DNA of 64,000 nucleotides. Source: AP-15 sp963814865. GTDB taxonomy: Bacteria > Pseudomonadota > Alphaproteobacteria > ATCC43930 > CGMCC-115725. Shown one piece after another: positions 1 to 14,047 of the stretch; the stretch's first letter is position 1; each line of letters opens with the position of its first letter. Location: contig CAWFEN010000010.1 in NCBI GenBank assembly GCA_963814865.1, positions 558,001-622,000 of the forward strand. Reading direction: 5' to 3'. The notes under the pieces were generated by a model. The model was not told the origin of the DNA. It saw only the letters and a list, made by a program, of their open reading frames with translations, and did not search any database. The position numbers and the translations under genes were made by a program.

Positions 1-204
1 CTCTTGAAGATCGTCGCTGCCGATTGGGACAGCTATCAGCGATTCCTGAGCGCCAAACTGACCTCGGCGCCGAATGTGAGCCAGGTGAAATCGGCGCTGA
101 CATTGCGGGTCTCAAAGCTCGAACCGGGGGTTCCGATCGCCGCACTACCCGATACCGGCGAAGCCGAAATCGAGGCCGCCGGACCGCCGGTCCCGATCGG
201 TTGA
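1..204 (+). CDS. Lrp/AsnC-family regulator, C-terminal end (5' truncated by window)
   Basis: The frame is open from the first base and stops at 202-204, so only the last 67 or so residues are visible and the start lies outside the window. The pattern DWDSYQRFLSAKL, then a proline/valine turn, then SALTLRVSKLEPGVPI is the usual C-terminal strand-helix-strand of the Lrp/AsnC ligand-binding (RAM) domain, which ends with a threonine/valine-rich strand and a short tail. Family members are feast/famine DNA-binding regulators that assemble as octamers and sense amino acids. The helix-turn-helix is not visible, so the regulated pathway cannot be inferred. The final 15 or so residues are Ala/Pro rich and look like a disordered tail. 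Confidence 0.6.
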   Translation, partial: LLKIVAADWDSYQRFLSAKLTSAPNVSQVKSALTLRVSKLEPGVPIAALPDTGEAEIEAAGPPVPIG

Positions 205-285
205 GCGCAAACCGAAGGCGCGGATTTGCTTAGTGCAGGCTTCAGCAATTCCTCGAGTTCGACCCGGCCGAGGGCATTGTCGTGT

Positions 286-1812
286 TCACCAGAACGGCCG
301 GGCGCGCCGGAACCGATGCAGCTGCTTCAGCAGCTTCCGCTCATGGTCGACCAGACCGCGATCGTGCCATCCGAGCACGATCCCGGCGGCCCGATCGACG
401 ACCGCGCTCTTGTCCGGGACCGGCAGATTGGCCAGCAGCTGACTGGCCACGCTGACGTCGTTCGCGTGGCCCAATCCGTCCTGGAGCGGTTTGACGCGGC
501 GGGCGAACCCAGCGACTTTGTCTCGTGCAAAGAGGGATTCGAGCAGTTCGATCGAATAGCGCAGCTTTTTGACGGCGATCCGGACGCGGTGGCGCTGCTT
601 CAAGGTGAGGTCGGCAAACCCCTCGATCGCCTTGCCGACCTTCTTGTGCCGGCGCGCCAGCAGCGTCGGCGCCACCACACCGATCGGCGCCATCAGCAAC
701 GCCGATTGCTGCGAAACGCGTTGATCGCGCCAGCCGCTCGCAGCGAGCCACTGCGACAGCTTCAGCAGCGCAGCCGTGTATCGCCGGGACCGAATCGCCG
801 CTTCGGCCCTCTCATGCGCGAGCCGCCGCTCCTGCTCGGCGACGCCAAGCAAGGCATCGAACTCCTGCCGGCTCAGCAGCGCGCTTTTGACCGGCGCCAG
901 GATGCCGCTGGAAAGCACATCCCAGTTTCGCGCTGGACCAAGGATGTTCGCCAGCCATTTCAATTCCTGGTCGACCCGCTCGTACTGTTCAGCCGGCAGC
1001 ATTCGCTTGACGGCCGCCAGCGCCGCGCGCAGGCGGCGCAGGGCAACGCGCATTTGATGCAAGGCATCCGGCACGCCGGAGAGTGCCCCCGGCTCGTTGC
1101 GGAGAACGATTTCAAGGCACTCGCGGCCGAACTTTTGCAGGACCTCCTCGACCGTCATCCCGGCGTCGAGCTGCACCGCCGGCGGGTGCACCGCCTGCGG
1201 CGCATCGACCGCCCCGTCGAGCAGGCGGCATCCGCGCTCCGCCTTGCTGCGGATCTCGATGCGCAGCGGCGCGACCTCGATCAGCCGCAGCGCGATTTCG
1301 TAGATCGCGGCAGGATCGCCGCGTTTATGCTCGAGCTCGACCTCGCAGATCGGCTCGGCGCGCCCGGTCCCGGCGGCCTGGATCTCGCCTTCGTCGAGCG
1401 CCCCCTCGATCTCCGTCGAATCGTCGGGCTCAAGCTTGACGATGGCCCGCCGAACCACGGTGGTGAACAGCGGATGGAGATCGGCATCGCCGAGCGCCCC
1501 GGGCAGATGCGCACCGCTGTTCCGGGCGCGGAGATCCGGGCGGTCGCCGGTGATCACGTCCTCCCACTCGCCGCGCGCGAAAGGCACTCCGGCAGCTTCC
1601 GCCGTCTTTACCGTCTGGACATACCGGCGGTTCTCCTTGCGCACGCGAAGGGTGAGCCCCTGCCGCTGCAATTTGCCGTCGGCTGTGTCATAATAGGTGC
1701 TCGTCAGCGTGGTGCGTGCCGCCCGCTCGCGGCCGGCCATCCCGAGCAATGCCTGTTTCACCAGGAGCATGTCGCTTGTCGTCGCCGCGAGTTTAAGTTC
1801 AACCTCAGGCAT
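286..1812 (-). CDS. CYTH-CHAD domain protein (inorganic triphosphatase-like)
   Basis: This is a 508-residue protein with two domains. Residues 1-200 form a CYTH domain that opens with the signature EVELKL (the ExExK metal/triphosphate motif at residues 3-7), followed by YYDTADGKL and the acidic/basic strands of the triphosphate tunnel. Residues 220-500 form a CHAD domain with conserved histidine/arginine helices (HQMRVALRRLRAAL near 260; HRVRIAVKKLRYSIELL near 400). CYTH enzymes hydrolyse inorganic triphosphate or similar substrates, and CHAD domains bind polyphosphate, so a role in polyphosphate metabolism is likely but inferred. It is cytosolic: no signal peptide or membrane segment is seen. 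The ATG at 1812 starts directly with the CYTH signature, which supports the start. The gene is transcribed away from the ParA-like gene, and a 239-bp shared upstream region lies between them. Confidence 0.9.
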   Translation of the reverse strand: MPEVELKLAATTSDMLLVKQALLGMAGRERAARTTLTSTYYDTADGKLQRQGLTLRVRKENRRYVQTVKTAEAAGVPFARGEWEDVITGDRPDLRARNSGAHLPGALGDADLHPLFTTVVRRAIVKLEPDDSTEIEGALDEGEIQAAGTGRAEPICEVELEHKRGDPAAIYEIALRLIEVAPLRIEIRSKAERGCRLLDGAVDAPQAVHPPAVQLDAGMTVEEVLQKFGRECLEIVLRNEPGALSGVPDALHQMRVALRRLRAALAAVKRMLPAEQYERVDQELKWLANILGPARNWDVLSSGILAPVKSALLSRQEFDALLGVAEQERRLAHERAEAAIRSRRYTAALLKLSQWLAASGWRDQRVSQQSALLMAPIGVVAPTLLARRHKKVGKAIEGFADLTLKQRHRVRIAVKKLRYSIELLESLFARDKVAGFARRVKPLQDGLGHANDVSVASQLLANLPVPDKSAVVDRAAGIVLGWHDRGLVDHERKLLKQLHRFRRARPFW

Positions 1813-2051
1813 TACTTTATGTTTCTTCGGCCGATCCGGATCTATGAAGGAAATGATTAGAAATCGGTCGGCTGATGGTTACCAGTATAGTGTGCATTCC
1901 GACGACCTTACAGGAACACGCCGCGCGGCGAACACGCAGGCTCGATCGTGAGCACCCAATTGCCTCGCCAAATTCTCGTTCGAAAAATATCCTGGAATGA
2001 ACGATTTATGTCAACCCGACGACGGCCCACCGCTCGCTGGAGGCCCGGAGC

Positions 2052-2684
2052 GTGATCAGAATTCTGGTCGCCAATGCCAAGGGCGGCTGCGGCAAGACCA
2101 CCATCGCGACGCAACTCGCCGCAGCCTTTGCCGTGGCTGGCCATGTCACCGCCCTCGCCGATGCGGATCGGCAGCGTTCGAGCCTGGGCTGGCTCGCGCG
2201 CCGCCGGACGGGTTCCGCGCCGATCTTCGGGCTCGACTGGACGAAAGAGGTCGGTGCGCCGCCGAAACGAATGGAGCGGCTGGTCGTCGACGCCGCACCG
2301 GCGCTCCGCCGGAAACGCATCGAGCAACTCGTCAAGGCCGCCGATCTGGTGGTGCTGCCGGTGCTGCCCTCGGCCTTCGACGAAGTCGCGACGCAACGCT
2401 TCCTCGATCGGCTCGGGGAATTCGGCCCGATCGCCAAGGGCCGCAAGCCGCTCGCCGTTGTCGGCAACCGCATTCGTGGCGGAACCCGCGCCGCGGGGCG
2501 CCTTGAAAAATTCTTCGGCGGGCTCGGTCATCCGATCGTCGCCCGCCTGCGCGACAGCCAGCTCTATCCGGATACCGCGGTCACCGGATCCAGTCTCTTC
2601 GACGAGAGCGGGAAACGCGCGGTCGCTCTGCGCAGCGACTGGCAACCGCTATTGGATTTCATCCCGCGCGCCGCCGCGGGTTAG
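2052..2684 (+). CDS. ParA/MinD-family P-loop ATPase, stand-alone
   Basis: This is a 210-residue deviant Walker ATPase. The N-terminal NAKGGCGKTTIATQLA (residues 7-22) is the KGGxGKT motif of the ParA/MinD/Soj group, with the signature lysine in KGG. DADRQRSS (about 37-44) is the Walker A' Asp region, and LVVLPVLPSAFD (about 104-115) corresponds to the Walker B/switch II segment. Such proteins position cargo (plasmids, chromosomes, protein arrays) on the nucleoid or membrane. The start is GTG at 2052, with a GGAG-type ribosome site just upstream. No parB-like partner or parS-like repeat is visible on either side, so this resembles the small orphan ParA proteins found in many alphaproteobacteria. 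The cargo is unknown. It converges on greA with only 12 bp between the two reading frames. Confidence 0.85.
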   Translation: MIRILVANAKGGCGKTTIATQLAAAFAVAGHVTALADADRQRSSLGWLARRRTGSAPIFGLDWTKEVGAPPKRMERLVVDAAPALRRKRIEQLVKAADLVVLPVLPSAFDEVATQRFLDRLGEFGPIAKGRKPLAVVGNRIRGGTRAAGRLEKFFGGLGHPIVARLRDSQLYPDTAVTGSSLFDESGKRAVALRSDWQPLLDFIPRAAAG

Positions 2685-2698
2685 AGGCCGACGGCCTC
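2684..2698. terminator. Short GC hairpin between convergent genes
   Basis: GAGGCC (2684-2689), a GAC loop, and GGCCTC (2693-2698) form a perfect 6-bp stem lying between the stop codons of the ParA-like gene and greA. There is no T-run on either side, so it is a candidate bidirectional terminator or RNA end-stabiliser rather than a textbook intrinsic terminator. Confidence 0.4.
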
Positions 2699-3170
2699 AC
2701 TCGAAGGTGACGGTGACGATCTCATAGGATTTGGCGCCGCGCGGGGTCACGACCTCGACGCTGTCACCCTTGCCTTTGCCGATCAATGCCCGCGCCAACG
2801 GCGAGGTGACCGACAGCCGCCCGCGGCTGATGTCGGCTTCATCCTCGCCGACGATCCGGAAGGTCTGTTCCTCATCGGTTTCCTCGTCGGCGAGGGTGAC
2901 TTTCGCCCCGAATTTGATGAATGAGCCAGACAGCTTGGAGACGTCGATGACCTCCGCCCGCGCGACCTTGTCTTCGAGTTCGATGACCCGACCTTCGATA
3001 AAGCTCTGCCGGTCGCGGGCCGCGTGGTACTCGGCGTTTTCCGCCAAATCACCGTGCTCGCGCGCCGCAGCGATGGCGCGGATGATGGCCGGCCGGTCGA
3101 CGGATTTCAGCTGCTTCAGCTCCTCCCGGAGCCGATTGTAGCCATCAGCCGTCATCGGGATCTTGTTCAT
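2697..3170 (-). CDS. greA: Transcription elongation factor GreA
   Basis: This 157-residue protein has the standard GreA length. The N-terminal coiled coil starts MNKIPMTADGYNRLREEL. The basic/acidic hairpin tip carries the conserved REHGDLAENAEYHAARDRQ (residues 37-55), whose acidic residues DLAENAEY enter the RNA polymerase secondary channel and place Mg2+ for transcript cleavage. The C-terminal FKBP-like domain ends with GDSVEVVTPRG and a closing YEIV strand. GreA rescues backtracked polymerase by stimulating cleavage of the 3' end of the RNA. It follows carB on the same strand after 57 bp, the usual carA-carB-greA order in alphaproteobacteria, and may share that transcript. Confidence 0.98.
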   Translation of the reverse strand: MNKIPMTADGYNRLREELKQLKSVDRPAIIRAIAAAREHGDLAENAEYHAARDRQSFIEGRVIELEDKVARAEVIDVSKLSGSFIKFGAKVTLADEETDEEQTFRIVGEDEADISRGRLSVTSPLARALIGKGKGDSVEVVTPRGAKSYEIVTVTFE

Positions 3171-3227
3171 CGCGAACGCGTTCGCATCCTGTTGTCAGAT
3201 TTGGCGGGAACCACAGCCGCGGGGCAA

Positions 3228-6474
<3,247 letters not shown>

Positions 6475-6482
<8 letters not shown>

Positions 6483-7635
6483 GCTCGGCCATCAGCGCGA
6501 CGAAGCGTTGGAAGAGGTAATGGCTGTCCTGCGGGCCGGGGCTCGCCTCGGGATGATGCTGCACCGAGAATACCGGCTTGCCGATCAGGCGAAGGCCTTC
6601 GTTGCTGTGGTCGAACAGCGAAAGATGGGTCGGCTCGACGCCGCGCGGCAGGCTCTCCGGATCGACGACAAAGCCGTGGTTCTGGCTGGTGATCTCGACC
6701 TTGCCGGTCGCGAGGTCCTTGACCGGATGGTTGGCGCCGCGATGGCCGCGCGCCATCTTGCGGGTGCGGCCGCCGAGCGCCAGCGCCAGCAGCTGGTGGC
6801 CGAGACAGATGCCGAAGATCGGCTTGCCGGAATGGATCAGCTCGCGCAGCACCGGCACTGCATAATCCGCGGTCGCGGCCGGGTCGCCCGGCCCGTTCGA
6901 CAAAAAAATGCCGTCGGGCCGATGGCGCAGCACGTCCTCGGCCGAGGCGGTGGCCGGGACGACGGTCACCCGGCAGCGATGCGCCGCGAGCATCCGCAGG
7001 ATATTGCGCTTGGCGCCATAATCGACCGCGACGACGTGATGGCTCGGCTCCGACTGCCGGCCATAGCCGTGCTCGCGCTCCCACGTCGTCTCGGTCCATT
7101 CATAGGTTTGCCGGCAGGTGACCTCCCTGGCGAGATCCATCCCTTCGAGACCGGGCCAGGCGAGGGCGCGCGCGCGCAGCGCGGCAATGTCGATATGCCC
7201 CGACGGATCGTAGGCGATGACGCCGTTGGGCGGGCCCTCGTCGCGGATGATCCGGGTCAGCCGCCGCGTGTCGACGCCCGAAATCCCGACGAGCCCGTGC
7301 GATTTGAGCCAGGCATCGAGCGGCTGGCTCGCGCGCCAGTTCGCCGGCCCGGTGACCGCGTTACGGACGATGAGGCCTCGTGCCGCGGGCGTCGTGGTTT
7401 CGACATCCTCGAGGTTCGTCCCGACATTGCCGATATGGGGGAAGGTGAAGGTGATCAGCTGCCCGGCATAAGACGGGTCTGTCAGGATCTCCTGATAGCC
7501 GGTCATCGCCGTGTTGAAGCAGACCTCGCCCACCGCGGTCCCGCAGGCGCCGAAGCCGCGGCCCCAGAACAGCGTCCCGGTGGCGAGCACGAGCGCAGCG
7601 TTGCAGTCGGGCGGCCGCAGCCTCGGGTCGCGCAT
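6475..7635 (-). CDS. carA: Carbamoyl-phosphate synthase small (glutaminase) subunit
   Basis: This is a 386-residue protein. The N-terminal CPSase small domain includes GEVCFNTAMTGYQEILTDPS. The C-terminal class I glutamine amidotransferase domain contains the nucleophile elbow IFGICLGHQLLALALGG (Cys near residue 276) and the catalytic His/Glu pair in FSVQHHPEASPGP near the C terminus. It releases ammonia from glutamine, which is channelled to CarB. The stop codon lies inside the first codons of carB, so the two are coupled. The start ATG faces the divergent yqeY gene across 198 bp that must hold promoters for both. No leader peptide or riboswitch is evident there. Confidence 0.99.
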
Positions 7636-7833
7636 CAGCTTAAATTCCCGTCGCCAGCAAGCAGGCCGCCCGGATGGGCCGGGGCAGGGGGAAGGACCGG
7701 GAGCGGGCAGCCGAGCCGCCTAGAGATAGCCGCTCCCGCCCGCCGGTTCAAATGCTTGGTCGCGGGTCTGAAAAAATGCCGCCACCGGCAGATCGAAATA
7801 GGCTTAAGCTGTCACCCGAGGGGGAGCGTGAGG

Positions 7834-8289
7834 ATGCTGCGTCAAGCCTTCGCCGAGCGGCTCAAACAGGCGATGAAGGCCAGGGACGCACGCACCGTCT
7901 CGGCCGTGCGGCTGATCCTGGCCGGGCTCAAGGACCGCGACATCGCCGCGCGCGGCGAGGGCAACGCCGAAGGTCTTTCCGAACCTGAGATCGCGCGGAT
8001 GCTGCAGGCGATGATCAAGCAGCGCCGCGAATCGATCGCGCTGTTCGAGAAGGGCAACCGCGCCGATCTCGCCCGGCAGGAAAGCGACGAGATCGCGGTG
8101 ATCGAGAGCTTTCTGCCGCACCAGATGAACGAAGACGAAATCACGACGGCAGCCCGCGCCGTGATCCTCGAGACCGGCGCCGCCGGCATCAGGGACATGG
8201 GCAAGGTCATGGCCGCATTGCGCGAAAATCATGCCGGCGTCATCGATTTCAGCCGCGCCGGCGCAATCGTCAAACGCCTCTTGGGGTGA
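7834..8289 (+). CDS. GatB/YqeY domain protein
   Basis: This 151-residue protein is the free-standing version of the GatB C-terminal tail domain. Typical motifs are seen: an N-terminal helix with RLKQAMKARD, then LKDRDIAARGEG, IARMLQAMIKQRRESI, FLPHQMNEDEI and DMGKVMAAL. The domain in GatB contacts tRNA during amidation of Glu-tRNA(Gln); the role of stand-alone YqeY is not settled. The ATG at 7834 is preferred because the GAGGGGGA ribosome site at 7818-7825 is about 8 bp away; an in-frame GTG at 7828 is too close. Position between carA and dnaG-rpoD is conserved in alphaproteobacteria. Confidence 0.92.
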   Translation: MLRQAFAERLKQAMKARDARTVSAVRLILAGLKDRDIAARGEGNAEGLSEPEIARMLQAMIKQRRESIALFEKGNRADLARQESDEIAVIESFLPHQMNEDEITTAARAVILETGAAGIRDMGKVMAALRENHAGVIDFSRAGAIVKRLLG

Positions 8290-8351
8290 GCGGCGTCATG
8301 GCTCGAACCGGCTGATCATGCGACCTGATCCGGTCGTGCGAAATGCGATAA

Positions 8352-8358
8352 AAAGGAG
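8352..8358 (+). promoter_or_regulatory. Strong ribosome binding site of the NHL-repeat gene
   Basis: AAGGAGG at 8352-8358 is a near-perfect anti-16S match, 3-6 bp before ATG codons at 8362 and 8365. It is one of the strongest ribosome sites in the window and supports either of these two adjacent starts. Confidence 0.7.
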
Positions 8359-8361
8359 GAA

Positions 8362-9273
8362 ATGATGGATCCGATCGTTGGCAGTGGCAAATATACCTAT
8401 AAGGTGCACGAGGATTGGGCGCACCCTCCGCAAGGGGTCGAAGTGAGAGCATGCGCCGTTTCCGTCGATTCGCAAGACCGGGTCTACTGCTTTAATCGGA
8501 ACGCCGAGCATCCGGTGGTGATCTTCGATCGGGACGGCAATTTTCTCTCGTCTTGGGGGGCGGGGATGTTCGCGTTTCCGCATGCGATCCGCATCGACGA
8601 GCAGGATCACGTGTGGCTCACCGACGAACATCACATGCAGTTCATGAAATTCACCACCGATGGGCAGCTGCTCCAGACCATCGGCGTCAAAGGCCAACGC
8701 TCCGATACCGGCGTGCCGGAGGACGATTTCAGCTCGGCCGCGTGGAAAAAAGTGACGCATGGCGGCGGCCCGTTCAACCTGCCGACCGACATCGCCTTTG
8801 CACCCGGCGGCGAGATGTTCATGAGCGACGGCTATGGCAATGCCCGCGTGCACAAATTCTCGGCCGACGGCAAGCATCTGTTCTCGTGGGGCGAGCCCGG
8901 CACCGCGCCAGGCCAGTTCAACCTGCCGCACGGGGTGTGGATCGACCGCCGCGGGCGCCTGCTCGTCGCCGACCGCGAAAACGATCGGGTACAGGTCTTC
9001 GACCAGGACGGCAAGTTGCTAAGCGTTTGGCCTACGGAATTGATCGGACCGGCGTTTTTCTACGTCGACCATGACGACATCGTCTACATCCCCGAGCACA
9101 ATGGCGGCATGGTCAGCATCCTGACCCTGGACGGCGAAAGGCTGGCGCGCTGGGGCGGTCCGATTCACCGTTCCTGCCACGGGATCTGGGTCGACTCGCG
9201 GGGGGATCTCTACGTGGTGCAGCCGGGCGAGTGGGGCCGGGTGCGGCGGGTCGTCAAATACGTGCGGCAATAG
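8362..9273 (+). CDS. NHL-repeat six-bladed beta-propeller protein, cytosolic
   Basis: This is a 303-residue protein built almost wholly of NHL blades. Recurrent units such as FPHAIRIDEQDHVWLTDE, LPTDIAFAPGGEMFMSDGYG and LPHGVWIDRRGRLLVADREN occur about every 45-50 residues, giving six blades. This resembles the propellers of peptidyl-glycine alpha-amidating lyase and related bacterial proteins. NHL propellers bind proteins, RNA or small ligands or act as lyases; no enzyme can be assigned here. No signal peptide is seen, which is unusual because many homologues are exported. It lies between yqeY and dnaG, 72 bp after yqeY, and is separated from dnaG by a strong hairpin, so it is probably an insertion into the usual yqeY-dnaG-rpoD order. 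Confidence 0.8.
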   Translation: MMDPIVGSGKYTYKVHEDWAHPPQGVEVRACAVSVDSQDRVYCFNRNAEHPVVIFDRDGNFLSSWGAGMFAFPHAIRIDEQDHVWLTDEHHMQFMKFTTDGQLLQTIGVKGQRSDTGVPEDDFSSAAWKKVTHGGGPFNLPTDIAFAPGGEMFMSDGYGNARVHKFSADGKHLFSWGEPGTAPGQFNLPHGVWIDRRGRLLVADRENDRVQVFDQDGKLLSVWPTELIGPAFFYVDHDDIVYIPEHNGGMVSILTLDGERLARWGGPIHRSCHGIWVDSRGDLYVVQPGEWGRVRRVVKYVRQ

Positions 9274-9312
9274 CGTGGGGCTGGAAGCTCCCCGCCCCCA
9301 AGCTCTCGCCTG

Positions 9313-9337
9313 TCCTCTCCGGCATCGCCGGAGAGGA
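9313..9337 (+). terminator. 11-bp perfect stem-loop before dnaG
   Basis: TCCTCTCCGGC (9313-9323), loop ATC, and GCCGGAGAGGA (9327-9337) pair perfectly over 11 bp. It sits between the NHL gene and dnaG, with no T-run. It may end the NHL transcript or regulate dnaG, whose ATG is 28 bp downstream. Confidence 0.5.
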
Positions 9338-9364
9338 GCACGGCGGCGGGGCGGCGGCTGACAC

Positions 9365-11164
9365 ATGGCCTTTCCGCCGGGCTTTCTCGACGAGCTGCGC
9401 GGCCGGATTTCGCTGTCCGGGCTGATCGGCCGCCACGTCAGGCTGACGCGGCGCGGCCGCGAATATGCGGGGCTCTGTCCGTTCCACCACGAGAAGACGC
9501 CATCCTTTTACGTGGTCGAGGACAAATCCTTTTTTCATTGCTTCGGCTGCGGCGCGCATGGCGATGCGATCGGCTTCACCATGCGCGCCGACAATCTCGA
9601 TTTCCTCGAAGCGGTCGAAAAGCTGGCCGGCGAAGCCGGGCTCGCAGTGCCGCAATCGACCCCGCAGGAGCGCGAGCGGGCGCAGCGGCAAAAGACCCTG
9701 CTCGAAGCGCTCGAAGCCGCCGCCGCCTTTTACGAGGACCGCCTGTGGGACCCCGCCGGGACCCGCGCGCGCGACTATCTGCAAGGGCGTGGGCTCGATC
9801 CGGAGACGATCCGGCGCTTTCGCCTGGGTTGGGCACCCGACGGCCGGCAGGCGTTGCGCCGCGCCTTCGCCGGCGATTTTCCCGAGCCGCTGCTGATCGA
9901 GGCGGGGCTCCTTCGTCGGCCGGAGGGCGGCGAGCCGTTCGATTACTTCCGCGGCCGCGTCATGTTCCCGATCGGCGATCCCGCCGGCCGGGTCGTCGCC
10001 TTCGGCGGCCGGGTGCTCGGCGCCAACGGACCGGCAGGGGGGCAGCCGAAATATCTGAATTCCCCGGAGCATCCGCTGTTCGAGAAGGGCCGCATGCTCT
10101 ACGGCTGGTCGGCGGCGCGCGCGGCCAAGACGGACAAGCCGGACGCGATCGTCACCGAAGGCTATATGGATGTGATCGCGCTCCATCGCGCCGGCTTCCA
10201 GACTGCGGTGGCGCCGCTCGGGACCGCGCTCGGCGAGCTCCAGCTGCACCAGCTGTGGCGCCTGGGGCCGGAGCCGATCCTGTGCTTCGACGGCGACGCG
10301 GCGGGCCAGGCCGCCGCGCTGCGCGCGCTGCACCGGACGCTGCCCTTGCTGCGGCCTGGCCACAGCCTGCGCTTTGCCGAGCTGCCGTCGGGCGAAGACC
10401 CGGATTCGCTGATCCGCCATGGCGGCCGGTCGGCCTTCGAGCAGGTCCTGGCGGCAGCTCGGCCGCTCTCCGATATGCTCTGGGAGTCCGAACTGCGCGG
10501 GACCCCGCGCGATACGCCGGAGCGGCTTGCCGGGGTCCAGAGCCGGCTGCTGGAGCACACGCAGACGATATCGGACCGAACCGTTCGGTTCGAGTTCGAG
10601 ACGCTGTTCAAAAAGCGCTGCAATCCCTGGCAGGCGAAACGCAAAAGCGCGCGAACGCCGCAACGCACGGCGGTTCGCGAGGGGCCGCCGCCGCCGCCGC
10701 GCGCGCCCGGGCGCGCGCAGCGCGAGATCCTGCTCCGCCTTCTGCTGCATTGCCCGGCGCTGATCGACGAGGTCGCCGAGGAATTTGCGCGGCTCGAAAT
10801 TCCCGAGGCGGAGCTTGACAACCTTCGGCGGGCGATTTTAGAGGTTGGGGCGTCGGCGTTGGCGTCGGGGGTTGACGCCGACAGTCTCCAACAACACCTT
10901 GTGCAGGACGGGTTTGCGGCGACCGTGGATGCGCTTCTCTCGCCTTCGGTCGACACAGGCTTTCTGGTCCGGCGCTCCGACCCGGGTTCCGTGCGCAGCG
11001 AGTGGGCTCACGTGATCGGAATGCTGATGCGAGGCGACCCGTCCGGCGTGACCGAAGCCAGCAATCATCTGATCGACGATGTCTCGTCGGAGAGCTGGGA
11101 ACGGTTTCTGGCTGCCTTGGAGCAAACGCCGCATGAGGCTCTGGGCGATGACGGCCCGACCTGA
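9365..11164 (+). CDS. dnaG: DNA primase DnaG
   Basis: This 599-residue protein makes RNA primers at the replication fork. The N-terminal CHC2 zinc domain (about residues 30-65) shows CPFHHEKTPSFYVVEDKSFF followed by HCFGCGAHGDAI. The TOPRIM catalytic core near residues 260-340 has the acidic sites VTEGYMDVIAL and LCFDGDAAG. A helicase-binding C-terminal domain completes it. It is followed after 104 bp by rpoD, the conserved macromolecular-synthesis pairing. The ATG at 9365 is the first in frame and is immediately followed by FPPGFLDELRGRISL, the normal DnaG start. The interdomain linker near residue 440 is strongly basic and Pro/Arg rich but remains in frame. Confidence 0.98.
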   Translation: MAFPPGFLDELRGRISLSGLIGRHVRLTRRGREYAGLCPFHHEKTPSFYVVEDKSFFHCFGCGAHGDAIGFTMRADNLDFLEAVEKLAGEAGLAVPQSTPQERERAQRQKTLLEALEAAAAFYEDRLWDPAGTRARDYLQGRGLDPETIRRFRLGWAPDGRQALRRAFAGDFPEPLLIEAGLLRRPEGGEPFDYFRGRVMFPIGDPAGRVVAFGGRVLGANGPAGGQPKYLNSPEHPLFEKGRMLYGWSAARAAKTDKPDAIVTEGYMDVIALHRAGFQTAVAPLGTALGELQLHQLWRLGPEPILCFDGDAAGQAAALRALHRTLPLLRPGHSLRFAELPSGEDPDSLIRHGGRSAFEQVLAAARPLSDMLWESELRGTPRDTPERLAGVQSRLLEHTQTISDRTVRFEFETLFKKRCNPWQAKRKSARTPQRTAVREGPPPPPRAPGRAQREILLRLLLHCPALIDEVAEEFARLEIPEAELDNLRRAILEVGASALASGVDADSLQQHLVQDGFAATVDALLSPSVDTGFLVRRSDPGSVRSEWAHVIGMLMRGDPSGVTEASNHLIDDVSSESWERFLAALEQTPHEALGDDGPT

Positions 11165-11268
11165 ACCGTGGCGATCCGCGGACCGGCTTCGGCGGACCTG
11201 CGCCGCGCAATGCAATTTGGCGGCCGGCCTCGGCCGGTTCGGCACAAAACCTGTTTAGGGATGGTGGC

Positions 11269-13239
<1,971 letters not shown>

Positions 13240-13365
13240 CAGCGCCCCAAAGTCGAAATCGAACGCCAATCCCTTGCTGATGCTGAGGTGTAGATTGGTG
13301 AAAAGGCTGGCGATCGAGGCGACGAAGGGCTTTTGCGGTTGGGATTTGTCGCTTGGCTGGGATCT

Positions 13366-13995
13366 TTATGTGACGGGGAGGTAAATGCAGCGGCACCCCA
13401 TCGAATGCGTACATCGCGGGCTCGGAAGCTCCGGCGCGGCACTCAGCCGATAGCGACGACCGCTGCGCTTGCGGCATTCCTTGCAGCTATCCTCAGCAGT
13501 GCAAATTCCGGCGCGCTTAACGATCTCATCGGATAATTTCCACTCTTGAATTCTGAGAAAATTCTGCGTGTGGAATATCAGCATTCGCGCTGCCGTCTCC
13601 GGGTCGAGCCTTATGCCGGTTGCCAGGCCTGCGGGGAGCCAACGGCGGCACTGGCCCTCGCCCCACAAAAGCTGCATCGCCGCTGCCAGCCGAACCGCAG
13701 GAAGTGCCAACGGATCAATCCCCGCGAGGATGCCGGGATTGGCGGAAAAGATTGTTCTTGCCATGGTTGTGAGCCGACGTGCCTCGGCATCATCCCACTT
13801 CACGTTCAAGCCGCGCGGTCGATCACTCGCGGCCTCGAATTGAACGACAATTTCGGCCGCGTGGCCCAGATCGCCTTCACGCAATGCCGCCAGTGACGCT
13901 GTCTGCGCGCCCGCTCGATCAGGGATCGGAGCCGGTTCCGGTCTCGGATCGAGGGGTTTCTTTCGGTGCAACCATCGCAGAAAACGCATCATCAT
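13366..13995 (-). CDS. Hypothetical protein with Cys-rich C terminus
   Basis: This is a 209-residue protein of unknown function. Translation can begin at any of three consecutive ATGs (13995, 13992, 13989) behind a good AGGGAGG ribosome site at 14001-14007. The first 15 residues are basic, the middle is Ala/Leu helical, and the last 45 residues hold a compact cysteine set: C-x-AEDSC-KEC, then SPRCTHSMGCRC. This resembles a zinc-binding knot of the kind seen in phage-head or restriction-associated proteins, but the resemblance is not strong enough to name a family. No membrane segment or signal peptide is seen. It is divergent from the membrane/zinc-ribbon gene at 14048. Confidence 0.6.
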   Translation of the reverse strand: MMMRFLRWLHRKKPLDPRPEPAPIPDRAGAQTASLAALREGDLGHAAEIVVQFEAASDRPRGLNVKWDDAEARRLTTMARTIFSANPGILAGIDPLALPAVRLAAAMQLLWGEGQCRRWLPAGLATGIRLDPETAARMLIFHTQNFLRIQEWKLSDEIVKRAGICTAEDSCKECRKRSGRRYRLSAAPELPSPRCTHSMGCRCIYLPVT

Positions 13996-14047
13996 TTCGG
14001 CCTCCCTGATTGGAGGGTAGGATGCGAAGCATGCATCGAGATATTCA

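Noticed and set aside
226..1860. 544-codon plus-strand frame opposite the CYTH-CHAD gene
   Set aside because: Antisense frame of Arg/Gln-rich composition; the minus-strand protein has clear CYTH and CHAD motifs.
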